Positions 16,147 through 23,592 of a DNA stretch of 43,650 nt are shown piece by piece. The stretch is from the NCBI GenBank assembly GCA_016873455.1, contig VGXE01000012.1, positions 1-43,650 of the forward strand. The letters are read 5' to 3'. Origin of the DNA: Nitrospira sp. (GTDB taxonomy: Bacteria > Nitrospirota > Nitrospiria > Nitrospirales > Nitrospiraceae). Under the pieces are notes generated by a model. It saw only the letters and a list, made by a program, of their open reading frames with translations, was not told the origin of the DNA and ran no database searches. How positions within the stretch are numbered: position 1 is the stretch's first letter; the number at the start of each line of letters is the position of its first letter. A program made the translations under genes and the position numbers.

Positions 16147-16443
16147 GCTCACATTATTCAGGACGGTTCGTGACCCTTCGACAAGCTCAGGGTCCCGAGC
16201 ATCGTCGAGGGACGAAACCGCCCAGACGCCAGGCGAGACGGGCGCGCGGAATCCCGAGAGGCCGAGGCATACTTGAAACAGTATGTTGAGGTCACGAGGG
16301 GCGAGCCTGCCAAACCGAGCTTGCTCGTGCCGACGCGTTCGATCACCTCGCGACGGATAGTTCTTTTGCATTCGACTTCGCGGCCAGGCTTGTCGTAGCG
16401 GCGTATCGGCGGTTGCAGTAGAATCGCTCATGAATAATGTGGG
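16147..16443. repeat. Non-coding interval with REP-like palindromic repeat
   Basis: The 299 bp between phoH and ybeY hold no believable gene. GACCCT (16172-16177) and AGGGTC (16189-16194) flank CTTCGACAAGCTC, a motif common in dispersed bacterial repeats (translated as PELVEG). An outer pair, TTCGT..CCTTCGAC (from 16168) and GTCGAGGGACGAA (about 16206-16218), makes a nested palindrome. A second hairpin is CATACT (16268-16273), loop TGAAAC, AGTATG (16280-16285). The region is likely a mosaic of dispersed repeats. Confidence 0.6.
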
Positions 16444-17496
16444 CTAGTGAGGTTGGCCCGAGGAGTCTCGATGCGGTGGCGTAACCGGGGACGGCTTGCG
16501 AGCGAGAGACGAAGCCCCGTGCCGTCCGGCTGGTCGTGAGGCACTGCCGGCATCCGGTTGATGACGATCATAGGCCTTGATGATCTCCTGGACCAACCGA
16601 TGCCGCACCACGTCCGTCTCGTCGAAATAGACGAAGGTGATGCCCTCGATATCGCACAAGATGTCTTTGATTTCGATGAGCCCGGAGACACGATCGCTCG
16701 GCAAGTCTACCTGTGTAATATCGCCCGTCACGACGACTTTCGAGTGAAAGCCCAGCCGAGTCAAAAACATCTTCATCTGTTCAGCCGTGGCGTTTTGCGC
16801 CTCGTCCAGAATGACGAAGGAGTCGTTGAGCGTCCGTCCGCGCATGAACGCCAGCGGCGCGATTTCGATATCGCCCCGTTCGATCAGACGGTTGGCCCGT
16901 TCCATATCCATCATGTCGAACAACGCGTCGTAGAGCGGACGCAGGTAGGGATTCACCTTCTCGTAGATGTCGCCCGGCAAAAAACCGAGTTTCTCTCCGG
17001 CCTCGACCGCCGGCCGGGCCAAAATGATTCGGCTTACCTCTTTGTTCATCAACGCGCTCACCGCCATGGCCATGGCGAGGTAGGTCTTGCCCGTTCCTGC
17101 GGGCCCAATGGCAATGACGACATCATGCCGCTCGATCGCGTCGATATAAGTTTTCTGTGTGGGAGTTTTGGGACCGATGAACCGTTTGTTCGTCACGATC
17201 GCAGCCTGGCCGCCGAGCACGTCCTTCACGGAAGCATCGGGACTATGGCGTAAGGCGTTGAGCGCTTGCGTCACATCTTCGGCATGCAGCGAGACACCGT
17301 CTTGCGTCAACGAGGCGAGTTCCAGAAGGATGCGTTCCGCTTGGCGAACGGCTTCAGGGAGACCGTCCAGCGTCAGTTCCTCCCCGCGCGCCGACAGTCG
17401 CACACCCAATTCGGCTTCGATTAACTTCAAGTGCCGGTCATGATGACCGAACAGAACGGCGGTGTTGGTGCCTTCTCGTAGTTTGAGCTTACGCAC
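16444..17496 (-). CDS. PhoH-like ATPase
   Basis: Cytoplasmic P-loop ATPase of the PhoH family, often linked with YbeY and RNA metabolism. The 350-aa protein has an N-terminal KH-like region (residues 10-65), then the RFIGPKTPTQKTYIDAI lead-in and Walker A GPAGTGKT (131-138). Walker B is FVILDEAQN, followed by sensor VVTGDITQVDLP. The C-terminal 40 residues are Pro/Ser/Arg-rich and look disordered. GTG 17496 is the start. Downstream lie ybeY and ftsY, separated by the repeat-containing interval. Confidence 0.92.
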   Translation of the reverse strand: MRKLKLREGTNTAVLFGHHDRHLKLIEAELGVRLSARGEELTLDGLPEAVRQAERILLELASLTQDGVSLHAEDVTQALNALRHSPDASVKDVLGGQAAIVTNKRFIGPKTPTQKTYIDAIERHDVVIAIGPAGTGKTYLAMAMAVSALMNKEVSRIILARPAVEAGEKLGFLPGDIYEKVNPYLRPLYDALFDMMDMERANRLIERGDIEIAPLAFMRGRTLNDSFVILDEAQNATAEQMKMFLTRLGFHSKVVVTGDITQVDLPSDRVSGLIEIKDILCDIEGITFVYFDETDVVRHRLVQEIIKAYDRHQPDAGSASRPAGRHGASSLARKPSPVTPPHRDSSGQPH

Positions 17497-17601
17497 GAGT
17501 GCGACGTGGGATCGCCCCCCTAGGACAACTGCCGGAATTCTAACAAACGGTTGGAAGATCTGGCAAGAACCGTCGCTCTTCGATCCGAGTCAGGTCTCGA
17601 A

Positions 17602-17931
17602 TCACGAGCCGTTACCGCTGCGTGAACTCTCTTGCGGAGCCTGTACGCTCGTCGGGACGGACAGGTCAAACTCTTGCCACGTCCGGCCTCCTTTTCCATC
17701 GAGAGCCACGACCTTAACACGATGCGTTCCTTGAATGGCAGAGGATGGTTTCCAGGTCAGGCGCCCCGTGGAACGATCGATGCTCATCCCGCTGGGGGCT
17801 GTCTCCAATTCGAAGGCTACCGCGTCGCCTTCAGGATCCTTTGCTTCAACCGCATATTCATATGATTCCGCATTGGCCATCATCATCGGCGTCGAGAGAA
17901 TCTTAGGAGGATTGTTGCCGCGCGGCGCTGA
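17602..17931 (-). pseudogene. 3' remnant of an Ig-like (cadherin-type) domain gene
   Basis: The minus frame opens right after an in-frame TGA at 17932-17934 and reads GNNPPKILSTP, then SYEYAVEAKDPEGDAVAFEL, SGMSIDRSTGRLTWKP and THRVKVVALDGKGG. This is a classic bacterial putative Ig/cadherin-like domain. The domain starts at once, with no signal peptide or upstream part; the first start codon (ATG 17886) comes after the first strand. It overlaps the end of the prepilin peptidase fragment in another frame. I read it as the 3' end of a larger exported protein joined here by a deletion. A 94-aa product from 17886 is possible but unlikely to be functional. Confidence 0.7.
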
Positions 17932-18337
17932 TCAGACCGACCACAATGCCAGGAAAGGTCACCACATTCGGAATAATCTTGTGGGAGAGGTCCGTCCCGG
18001 TCACGACGAGCAACGCCGAGTAGAGCATTCCATAGACAGCCGTGGACCACTCAGGTCCGAAGAACCAGAGCAACCCCACATAGCCGACTGCATTGAGAAG
18101 CTCCACCGCCGGATAGCGCCAAGAGATGCGGGTCTGACAGTGCCGGCACCGGCCGGCCAGCACGAGGTAGCTGACGATCGGAATATTGTCGTACCAGGCA
18201 ATGGCATGAGAACAGCTCGGGCAATGAGACCCGGGCCACGCAATCGATTCGCGCCGTGGCAGGCGGTAAATGCAGACATTGAGGAAACTGCCGATCAGCG
18301 CGCCGAATAAGCCGACAATCAGATAGACAGACAGCAT
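17903..18337 (-). pseudogene. pilD: Prepilin peptidase, C-terminally truncated
   Basis: Type IV prepilin peptidase cuts prepilin leaders and methylates the new N-terminus. This 144-aa version has the N-terminal part: membrane start GLFGALIGSFLNVCIYRLP, the zinc-type cysteine pairs CPSC and CRHC, and the first catalytic Asp in GTDLSHKIIPN. It then stops within 21 residues (GLISAARQQSS). The second catalytic motif GxGDxK and the last helices are missing; full proteins are about 250-280 aa. Since both Asp residues are needed, the protein should be inactive. ATG 18337 begins at MLSVYLIV; the frame runs on to 18460 but that part is not protein-like. The break coincides with the Ig-like remnant. 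Confidence 0.8.
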
Positions 18338-18443
18338 GCGATCAACCCTGACAGGAAAACTCACTGGCGATTCTGACTGGTCTACACATTCCTTCACCGT
18401 TGGAGTCACAACCCGGGCCTCTGACTCGGGCCGGCGCCCTCCA

Positions 18444-18473
18444 TTTACATTTCTTAGCAAGTATCCCTATAAT
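18444..18473 (+). promoter_or_regulatory. Sigma70-type promoter for the LuxR-type gene
   Basis: TTTACA (18444-18449), 18-bp spacer, consensus TATAAT (18468-18473). Transcription would begin near 18480 and leave a leader of about 80 nt before ATG 18563. Confidence 0.65.
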
Positions 18474-18503
18474 GTATCCTTCGTTTCCCAGCATCGATGG
18501 TCC

Positions 18504-18521
18504 CTGACAGTCGACTGCCAG
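18504..18521. promoter_or_regulatory. Candidate operator palindrome downstream of the promoter
   Basis: CTGACAGTCGACTGCCAG, an 18-bp dyad centred on GTCGAC with one mismatched pair. It sits about 30 bp past the -10 box, a position suited to repression, perhaps autorepression by the LuxR-type product. This is inference. Confidence 0.4.
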
Positions 18522-18562
18522 TATACCTTAATTGCCTGCCAAGCAAAGGAGAAGCGAGCATC

Positions 18563-18841
18563 ATGGCGAAAGCAACTGGAAAACCCAAAGCCAGAAAGTC
18601 TCTGGCGGACCTTGAGCCGCCTCCACGCGCCAAGCGGCCGGAGTCACTGACGTCACGCGAGCAGGAAATTCTGGAATTGATCTGGGCTGGCTTCAAGAAC
18701 AAGGAAATCGGTCAGCGGTTGAAAATCAGTGTGAAGACCGTCGAAGCCCACCGGGCGAATATGATGAAGAAGTTGCGGGTCTCGAACACCGCCCAACTGC
18801 TCAAGACCGCCATCCAGAGCGGGGCACTCAAGATCCGATAG
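18563..18841 (+). CDS. Small LuxR/FixJ-type DNA-binding regulator
   Basis: A 92-aa protein that is almost only a GerE-type helix-turn-helix: LTSREQEILELIWAGFKNKE, IGQRLKISVKTVEAHRANMM and KKLRVSNTAQLLKTAI. The N-terminus (about 28 residues) is Lys/Pro-rich, KATGKPKARKSLADLEPP, with no receiver domain, so it cannot be directly phosphorylated. It may be constitutively active or regulated by a partner, as with GerE. Ribosome site AAAGGAG lies 11 bases before ATG 18563. It has its own promoter and candidate operator. The 3' end overlaps the convergent rlmB end by 14 bp. Target genes are unknown. Confidence 0.88.
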   Translation: MAKATGKPKARKSLADLEPPPRAKRPESLTSREQEILELIWAGFKNKEIGQRLKISVKTVEAHRANMMKKLRVSNTAQLLKTAIQSGALKIR

Positions 18842-19640
18842 GCTTCGGCTTTCCTCGCTGCCGGACCGCTTCGAATACCACGACCGCCACGGCTGCCGAT
18901 ACGTTCAAGGACTCAACGTGCCCCTTCATCGGGATGCTGATGTGCCCATCGCACGCTTTCAGCACACCTGGCCTGATCCCCTCCCCTTCTCCGCCGAACA
19001 CAAGAGCCGTCGGCCCAGCCATGTCGAGGCTCGTATAGACCGTTGCCGCGGAGGGCTCGACTCCGTAGATCCACAGGCCACGCTCCTTGAGTTCTCCAAT
19101 GAGATGGGTCACATTCACGACCCGTCCGACCAACATGTGATCGATGGCGCCGGCTGAGACCTTGGCGACGACCGAGGTCAGCCCCGCTGCACGACGCTCC
19201 GGAATGAATACCCCGTGGACTCCCGCCGCTTCAGCGGTCCGCAACGCCGCGCCCAAGTTGTGGGGATCCTCGACGCCGTCCAGGATCAACACGAACGGCG
19301 GTTCGCCTCGTGTCCGAGCCCGCTCAAGAATCTCATCAATCGAGCTGTAGGATTTGGCCGCGACAAACGCGACGATACCTTGATGGTTGCCTTGAGGAAC
19401 CAGCCGATCGAATGCGGCTGGCGGTTCGACATGGACTGGAATACGCTTCGCTCTCGCCGATTCGACGAGATCCCCGAATTGCCGATCAGTCCGCAAAACC
19501 AACAGACGTTGAAGCGGACGCGTTCCGGCTTTGAGCGCCTCGCGGACGGCGTGCAGGCCATACAGAATCTCTGGCGGCCTATCGCTTCCACCGGCTGGTG
19601 CCGTCGGGTTTGTCTTCGATCGTGATCCCCAGCGCATTGA
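18828..19640 (-). CDS. rlmB: 23S rRNA 2'-O-methyltransferase RlmB (TrmH/SpoU family)
   Basis: SPOUT methyltransferase that in E. coli methylates G2251 of 23S rRNA. It has a small N-terminal RNA-binding domain (ILYGLHAVREALKAG) and the trefoil-knot SPOUT domain with LDGVEDPHNLGAALRTAEAAG (motif 1), ALVFGGEGEGI (motif 2) and IPMKGHVESLNVSAAVAVV (motif 3). Starts in frame are ATG 19640 and 19706, both inside cysS; 19640 gives 270 aa and a minimum overlap of 62 bp. Other TrmH subfamilies cannot be fully excluded, but domain order fits RlmB. Confidence 0.88.
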   Translation of the reverse strand, partial: SMRWGSRSKTNPTAPAGGSDRPPEILYGLHAVREALKAGTRPLQRLLVLRTDRQFGDLVESARAKRIPVHVEPPAAFDRLVPQGNHQGIVAFVAAKSYSSIDEILERARTRGEPPFVLILDGVEDPHNLGAALRTAEAAGVHGVFIPERRAAGLTSVVAKVSAGAIDHMLVGRVVNVTHLIGELKERGLWIYGVEPSAATVYTSLDMAGPTALVFGGEGEGIRPGVLKACDGHISIPMKGHVESLNVSAAVAVVVFEAVRQRGKPKPIGS

Positions 19641-21012
19641 GTTCTTTCCTGATCGCGTCGGCGCGTGTGAAGTCTTTTCGCTTTTTGGCTTCTCGCCTCT
19701 CGACAAGCTTTGATTCGATTTCGCTCCCGGAAATCTGATTGTGCCCAGGTTCGGCCTTTATTCCATACTCCCAGCGATCTAACTGAAAGAGCCCCAGCAC
19801 AGCTCCCAACTCTCGGAAAGCTTGCAGGGCATCCTGTCTACCCTGCGCTGACAATCCAACGCCAAGCAGTCTATTCACCTCGCCTCGAAGGAGTTGGAGC
19901 TCGGCAATCGCCATAGGCGTATTCAAGTCGGTGTCCATCGACGACTTGAATCCTTCTCGTGTTTTATCGATCACAGATTGGAGACTCTTGTCATCTTCAG
20001 TACGGCCGTCTCGCTCCCTCAATCGATTGAACAATCCGTAAAATCCTTCCAGAACTTGTTTCGCTTCATCGATTGCCCTATCTGAGAAATCCAGAGGACC
20101 GTGATAATGGGTTGATAAGAGAAAGAATCTCAGCACCTCCCCCGTCACGTCACTTGACCACTTAGACTTCTCGAAAATCTCTCGGATCGTAAAGAAGTTC
20201 CCCAAGGACTTCGACATCTTCTCCTGGTTGATCTGTACGAAGCCGTTATGGATCCAGTAGCGAGCGAATTCTTTCCCGGTCGCGCCGCATGATTGAGCGA
20301 TCTCGTTTTCATGGTGCGGAAAGATGAGATCCATTCCGCCCCCATGAATATCGAAGGTCTCACCGAGATGCCGGATCGACATGGCGGAACACTCGATATG
20401 CCAGCCCGGACGGCCGGCCCCCCATGGACTTGGCCAGGACGGCTCGCCCGGCTTGCTGCTTTTCCACAGGGCGAAATCCATCGGATGCCGTTTACGTTCA
20501 TCGACGTCCACGCGCGCCCCGGCTTGCAGGTCTTCCAGCCGCCTCTTTGAAAGACGCCCATACTCGGGATACTTGGCCACATCAAAATACACGTCACCGT
20601 CGATGTGATAGGCCAAACCCTTCTTAATCAATGTCCCTGTCAGCTCAATCATGTCGGCCATATGTTCTGTGGCCTTGGGCTCGACCGATGCCGGACGTAC
20701 GCCGAGCTTTCCCATATCCTCGTGGTAGGCATCGATGTACTTCGTGGTAATAGCCTCGCAAGTAACTCCTTGCTCATGAGCCCGCTTGATGATCTTGTCG
20801 TCCACATCGGTGAAATTCTTCACGAAGGTCACGTGATACCCGCTGTATTCCAGGTATCGGCGGAGCACATCGAACACCAGCGCGCTGCGCGCATGGCCGA
20901 TGTGGCAATAGTCATAGACCGTCACCCCGCAGACATACAGGCGGACCTTCTTCGGCTCGATCGGCTCGAAGGGTTCCCGTTTCCCGGTGAGCGTATTGAA
21001 AAGCTGGAGCAT
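19579..21012 (-). CDS. cysS: Cysteinyl-tRNA synthetase
   Basis: Class I aminoacyl-tRNA synthetase charging tRNA-Cys. The 477-aa enzyme shows zinc ligand Cys28 in LYVCGVTVYD, HIGH at 37-40, FVKNFTDVDDKII, GRPGWHIECSAM and HHENEIAQS (further zinc site), and KMSKSLGNFFTI. The C-terminal helical domain ends in KKRKDFTRADAIRKELNA. ATG 21012 starts MLQLFNTLTG, the normal start; the frame stays open to 21198 but that part is the dedA end in another frame. It lies 4 bp after dedA and its 3' end overlaps rlmB. Confidence 0.96.
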   Translation of the reverse strand: MLQLFNTLTGKREPFEPIEPKKVRLYVCGVTVYDYCHIGHARSALVFDVLRRYLEYSGYHVTFVKNFTDVDDKIIKRAHEQGVTCEAITTKYIDAYHEDMGKLGVRPASVEPKATEHMADMIELTGTLIKKGLAYHIDGDVYFDVAKYPEYGRLSKRRLEDLQAGARVDVDERKRHPMDFALWKSSKPGEPSWPSPWGAGRPGWHIECSAMSIRHLGETFDIHGGGMDLIFPHHENEIAQSCGATGKEFARYWIHNGFVQINQEKMSKSLGNFFTIREIFEKSKWSSDVTGEVLRFFLLSTHYHGPLDFSDRAIDEAKQVLEGFYGLFNRLRERDGRTEDDKSLQSVIDKTREGFKSSMDTDLNTPMAIAELQLLRGEVNRLLGVGLSAQGRQDALQAFRELGAVLGLFQLDRWEYGIKAEPGHNQISGSEIESKLVERREAKKRKDFTRADAIRKELNALGITIEDKPDGTSRWKR

Positions 21013-21016
21013 GGGA

Positions 21017-21664
21017 TTACGATCCAGGATTGGGGCTGCGCCTCGGCCAGTGAGACCAGAGGAAGTAGCCCACGGCCAATGCAATCGCGATTCCGATGAC
21101 GACATCAAACTGATGGAAGTAGCCCCGCAGATTATCCCACTCTTCGCCCATCCGGACACCGATATAGGCCAGCAGATAACACCAGGGCAGGGCCCCAATA
21201 AAGGTAAAAATCACGAATCGGGGAAAGTTCATTTTCGCAATCCCGGCAGGCAAGGAGATAAAGGTCCGCACGACCGGCAGCATCCGTCCGAAAAATACGG
21301 CAGCTTCTCCATGCTTCGCGAACCACCGGTCGGCAACATCGAGATCATGGTGGGAGACCAGGAAATATCGCCCATATCGCTCGACGAAAGGGCGCCCGCC
21401 CCACACGCCCGCATAGTACGCGACGATCGATCCCAGTACATTGCCTACGGCTCCCGCTAACGTCACACCCAGCATGGTGAACTGTCCGGTCGTGACCAGA
21501 TAACCGGAAAACGGCATGATGATCTCGCTCGGCAACGGAATACAGGCGCTCTCGATCGCCATCGTCAGCAAGATGCCGCTGTAGCCCATCAAGGAGATCG
21601 TGTTGATCACGAACTTGCTCAGCTCGGTGATGATCCATTCGATCACGTTTCCGATCATGCTCAT
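21017..21664 (-). CDS. DedA-family membrane protein
   Basis: Polytopic inner-membrane protein of the DedA/VTT family, whose members include undecaprenyl phosphate and phosphatidylethanolamine flippases. The 215-aa protein shows the family signatures ESACIPLPSEIIMPFSGYL, GSIVAYYAGVWGGRPFVERYG and VFFGRMLPVVRTFISLPAG, with re-entrant hydrophobic segments between. ATG 21664 overlaps the surE stop as ATGA, and AAGGA lies upstream, so translation is coupled with surE. Confidence 0.9.
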   Translation of the reverse strand: MSMIGNVIEWIITELSKFVINTISLMGYSGILLTMAIESACIPLPSEIIMPFSGYLVTTGQFTMLGVTLAGAVGNVLGSIVAYYAGVWGGRPFVERYGRYFLVSHHDLDVADRWFAKHGEAAVFFGRMLPVVRTFISLPAGIAKMNFPRFVIFTFIGALPWCYLLAYIGVRMGEEWDNLRGYFHQFDVVIGIAIALAVGYFLWSHWPRRSPNPGS

Positions 21665-22479
21665 CGGCGATCCTTTGGCCGTCTCGGCGACCGATGGCCG
21701 CTCGCGCCTCGTCTCGCGCGCAGCGCGTATTCCCATGCTCTGAATCGGTCGAGCGCTTCATAATGCGTGCTGTCGAGTCTGATGGGCGTCAGCGACGCAG
21801 CCCCGTCGGCAATGGCCTCATGATCCGCATCTTTGCTGCGGCTCCAGGACGTGCGAGTCCCGGCGATCCAATAGTAGTTGCGCCCATGGGGGTCCACTTT
21901 TTCGATGATGGGATTGTCAAACCGCCGGCGGCTGAGACAGGTCACGCGCACACCACGCGTCGCACTCAGCGGCCGGTCTGGGACATTGAGGTTGAGCAGC
22001 GTCTCTTCCGGCAGACCCTGTTCGAGAATGAGCCGCGCAACCCGAACGGCATAATGCGCCCCGACTGGGAATCGAAAACGTTCCCGCCCTTCCTGCGACA
22101 CGGCCAATGACGGCACACCGAGAATCGTGCCTTCCACCGCCGCCGACACCGTCCCCGAATACAACACATCGTCGCCCAGGTTCACCCCCTTGTTGATGCC
22201 GGACACGAGCAAATGCGGGCGCTTGGGCATGATCTTGAGCAGCGCCAAGTTGACGCAATCCACGGGCGTGCCGTTGACAAAATAGGTCCGTACTCCTGTG
22301 TGGTGAACCCGTAGCGGTTTATGGAGCGTCACGGCATGCGCGACCGCCGTGCGCTCTCGGTCGGGAGCCACGACCCACACCTCACCCAGTTTCGAGAGGG
22401 CGGACGCCAATGCCATCAGGCCGGCGGACTGGATGCCGTCGTCATTGGTCACGAGAATTCGGATACGGCCGGTCGGCAT
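21661..22479 (-). CDS. surE: 5'/3'-nucleotidase SurE
   Basis: Metal-dependent nucleoside monophosphatase of the survival protein SurE family. The 272-aa protein has the signature ILVTNDDGIQSAG (metal-binding Asp13, Asp14), SGINKGVNLGDDVLYSGTV with the second ligand Asn and the Ser, and GVPSLAVSQEG. The C-terminus is extended with basic residues (RARRGASGHRSPRRPKDRR). ATG 22479 directly follows the T-run of a terminator-like hairpin (22480-22502), and no standard ribosome site can fit between them. Confidence 0.92.
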   Translation of the reverse strand: MPTGRIRILVTNDDGIQSAGLMALASALSKLGEVWVVAPDRERTAVAHAVTLHKPLRVHHTGVRTYFVNGTPVDCVNLALLKIMPKRPHLLVSGINKGVNLGDDVLYSGTVSAAVEGTILGVPSLAVSQEGRERFRFPVGAHYAVRVARLILEQGLPEETLLNLNVPDRPLSATRGVRVTCLSRRRFDNPIIEKVDPHGRNYYWIAGTRTSWSRSKDADHEAIADGAASLTPIRLDSTHYEALDRFRAWEYALRARRGASGHRSPRRPKDRR

Positions 22480-22502
22480 AAAAAAAGCTGCCTAGCGCAG
22501 CT
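22480..22502 (-). terminator. Intrinsic terminator-like hairpin abutting surE
   Basis: On the minus strand: AGCTGC, loop GCTAG, GCAGCT, then seven T. It could end transcripts from the tRNA-Pro/merR side. The T-run touches the surE ATG. Confidence 0.65.
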
Positions 22503-22547
22503 CCTTCTTTCAAAGCTGAAGAATCTTAGCCGAGTCTTCAACTTTCT

Positions 22548-22589
22548 TCTTCGTCTCAGTCCTCAGTCCTCAATACTCGGCACTTCCTA
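22548..22589. repeat. Heptamer array CTCAGTC next to tRNA-Pro
   Basis: CTCAGTC, CTCAGTC, CTCAATA, CTCGGCA, CTTCCTA in 7-bp phase from 22555, with a weaker unit before. Single orientation only; it lies just past the 3' end of the tRNA gene. Confidence 0.55.
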
Positions 22590-22594
22590 TTATT

Positions 22595-22671
22595 TGGTCG
22601 GGGCGGCGGGATTTGAACCCACGACCACTCGCACCCCAAGCGAGTACGCTACCGGGCTGCGCTACGCCCCG
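22595..22671 (-). tRNA. tRNA-Pro (anticodon GGG)
   Basis: The 77-nt minus-strand sequence folds as a full cloverleaf. Acceptor stem CGGGGCG pairs with CGCCCCG, the anticodon stem is CTCGC/GCGAG with loop TTGGGGT (anticodon GGG, reading CCC/CCU), and the T arm is GTGGG/CCCGC with loop TTCAAAT. A73 and CCA are encoded in the DNA. Confidence 0.95.
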
Positions 22672-22752
22672 ACGTGTTTTCTCTGGAATTACAATCTGCG
22701 CTATTGTCCCTTGCGGCGCTATGGAAAGGCAATGGGAAGGTTCGGTTCGCCC

Positions 22753-23103
22753 CTACCGTGCATGCGACTCAATGATTTTTACAATGGCTTGCAAATCGCC
22801 CCTGAGTTTTTTTGCCATCTCTTTCGGCCGCAACGGCCGGGATGCAGCCCGCCCACGCCTGGCCCAATAGCGCTTCACCCCTTCCAATGTATGCCCTTCC
22901 TCATAGAGCATGCGCTTAATTTCCAATACGGTCTCAATGTCGCGCTGCACATACAGCCGCTGATTTCCTCTGCTTTTCTTGGGCTTGAGAAAACTGAATT
23001 CGGATTCCCAGAACCGCAGCACGTAGGCCGGCAGTTTGGTCATCCGGCTCACTTCCCCGATTTTATAGAAGATTTTGCTTCCCAGCCTGGGCTCAGTTCC
23101 CAT
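22753..23103 (-). CDS. MerR-family transcriptional regulator
   Basis: A 116-aa regulator with the winged helix-turn-helix of MerR: FYKIGEVSRMTKLPAYVLRF, WESEF, and RGNQRLYVQRDIETVLEIKR, then a short helix (YEEGHTLEGVKRYWARRG). The effector domain is minimal and has no metal-binding cysteines, so a metal sensor role is unlikely. It lies between ihfA and tRNA-Pro on the same strand; the ihfA-merR pair is a widespread arrangement. Targets are unknown. Confidence 0.9.
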   Translation of the reverse strand: MGTEPRLGSKIFYKIGEVSRMTKLPAYVLRFWESEFSFLKPKKSRGNQRLYVQRDIETVLEIKRMLYEEGHTLEGVKRYWARRGRAASRPLRPKEMAKKLRGDLQAIVKIIESHAR

Positions 23104-23179
23104 GACCGGCCCTCAGTCACGTTTCACAATACTAGAGAGGGATGCGAGGAGGAAGCGGGTGGTTGTCTTCAGCATCCTG

Positions 23180-23455
23180 CTACGAATTGACGTACTTCTT
23201 GAACACTTGGCTTGGACGGAACGTCACGACACGACGGGGCGTAATACCGATCTCCTCTCCCGTCCGAGGATTCCGGCCCTTGCGGGCCCCCTTGCTGCGC
23301 ACGACAAAATTGCCGAATCCCGCAATCTTGACCGACTCCCCTTTGTGCAACACGGACTTCAACATGTTGAGGACCAGCTCGACGATGTCGGCCGCTTCAT
23401 TTTTTGAGATGCCGACCTGCTTGAAAATTTCGTTCGCAATATCAGCCTTCCTCAT
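23180..23455 (-). CDS. ihfA: Integration host factor alpha subunit / HU-family protein
   Basis: DNA-bending protein of the HU/IHF family, 91 aa. The N-terminal helices read KADIANEIFKQVGISKNEAA, the core is KIAGFGNFVVRSKGARKGRNP, and the beta arm RTGEEIGITPRRVVTFRPS carries the Pro that intercalates in DNA. Position next to a MerR gene and the sequence FKQVGISKNEA favour IhfA over HU. An AAGGGG lies upstream of the ATG, and a promoter is at 23533-23561. Confidence 0.9.
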   Translation of the reverse strand: MRKADIANEIFKQVGISKNEAADIVELVLNMLKSVLHKGESVKIAGFGNFVVRSKGARKGRNPRTGEEIGITPRRVVTFRPSQVFKKYVNS

Positions 23456-23532
23456 GCATCCCCCTTAGACACCCACTGCCATCCCCATGGCCTATTGCGA
23501 GAGGCCCGACCTTCATGCGGAGAGTTTAGCTT

Positions 23533-23561
23533 AAGTTACGTAAGGTTATGAGTCCTGTCAA
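23533..23561 (-). promoter_or_regulatory. Sigma70-type promoter for ihfA
   Basis: On the minus strand: TTGACA (23556-23561), 17-bp spacer, TAACTT (23533-23538). The -35 is perfect; the -10 is weak. Confidence 0.5.
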
Positions 23562-23592
23562 GAATAAATTTGGTGAGGCCCAACCCCTGAGG

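Noticed and set aside
16144-16431. 95-codon minus frame between phoH and ybeY
   Set aside because: Its C-terminal part (DPELVEGSR) is a translation of the dispersed palindromic repeat, with no ribosome site or protein-like pattern.
21013-21198. N-terminal extension of cysS
   Set aside because: The residues do not resemble any synthetase N-terminus; the DNA is the dedA 3' end in another frame.
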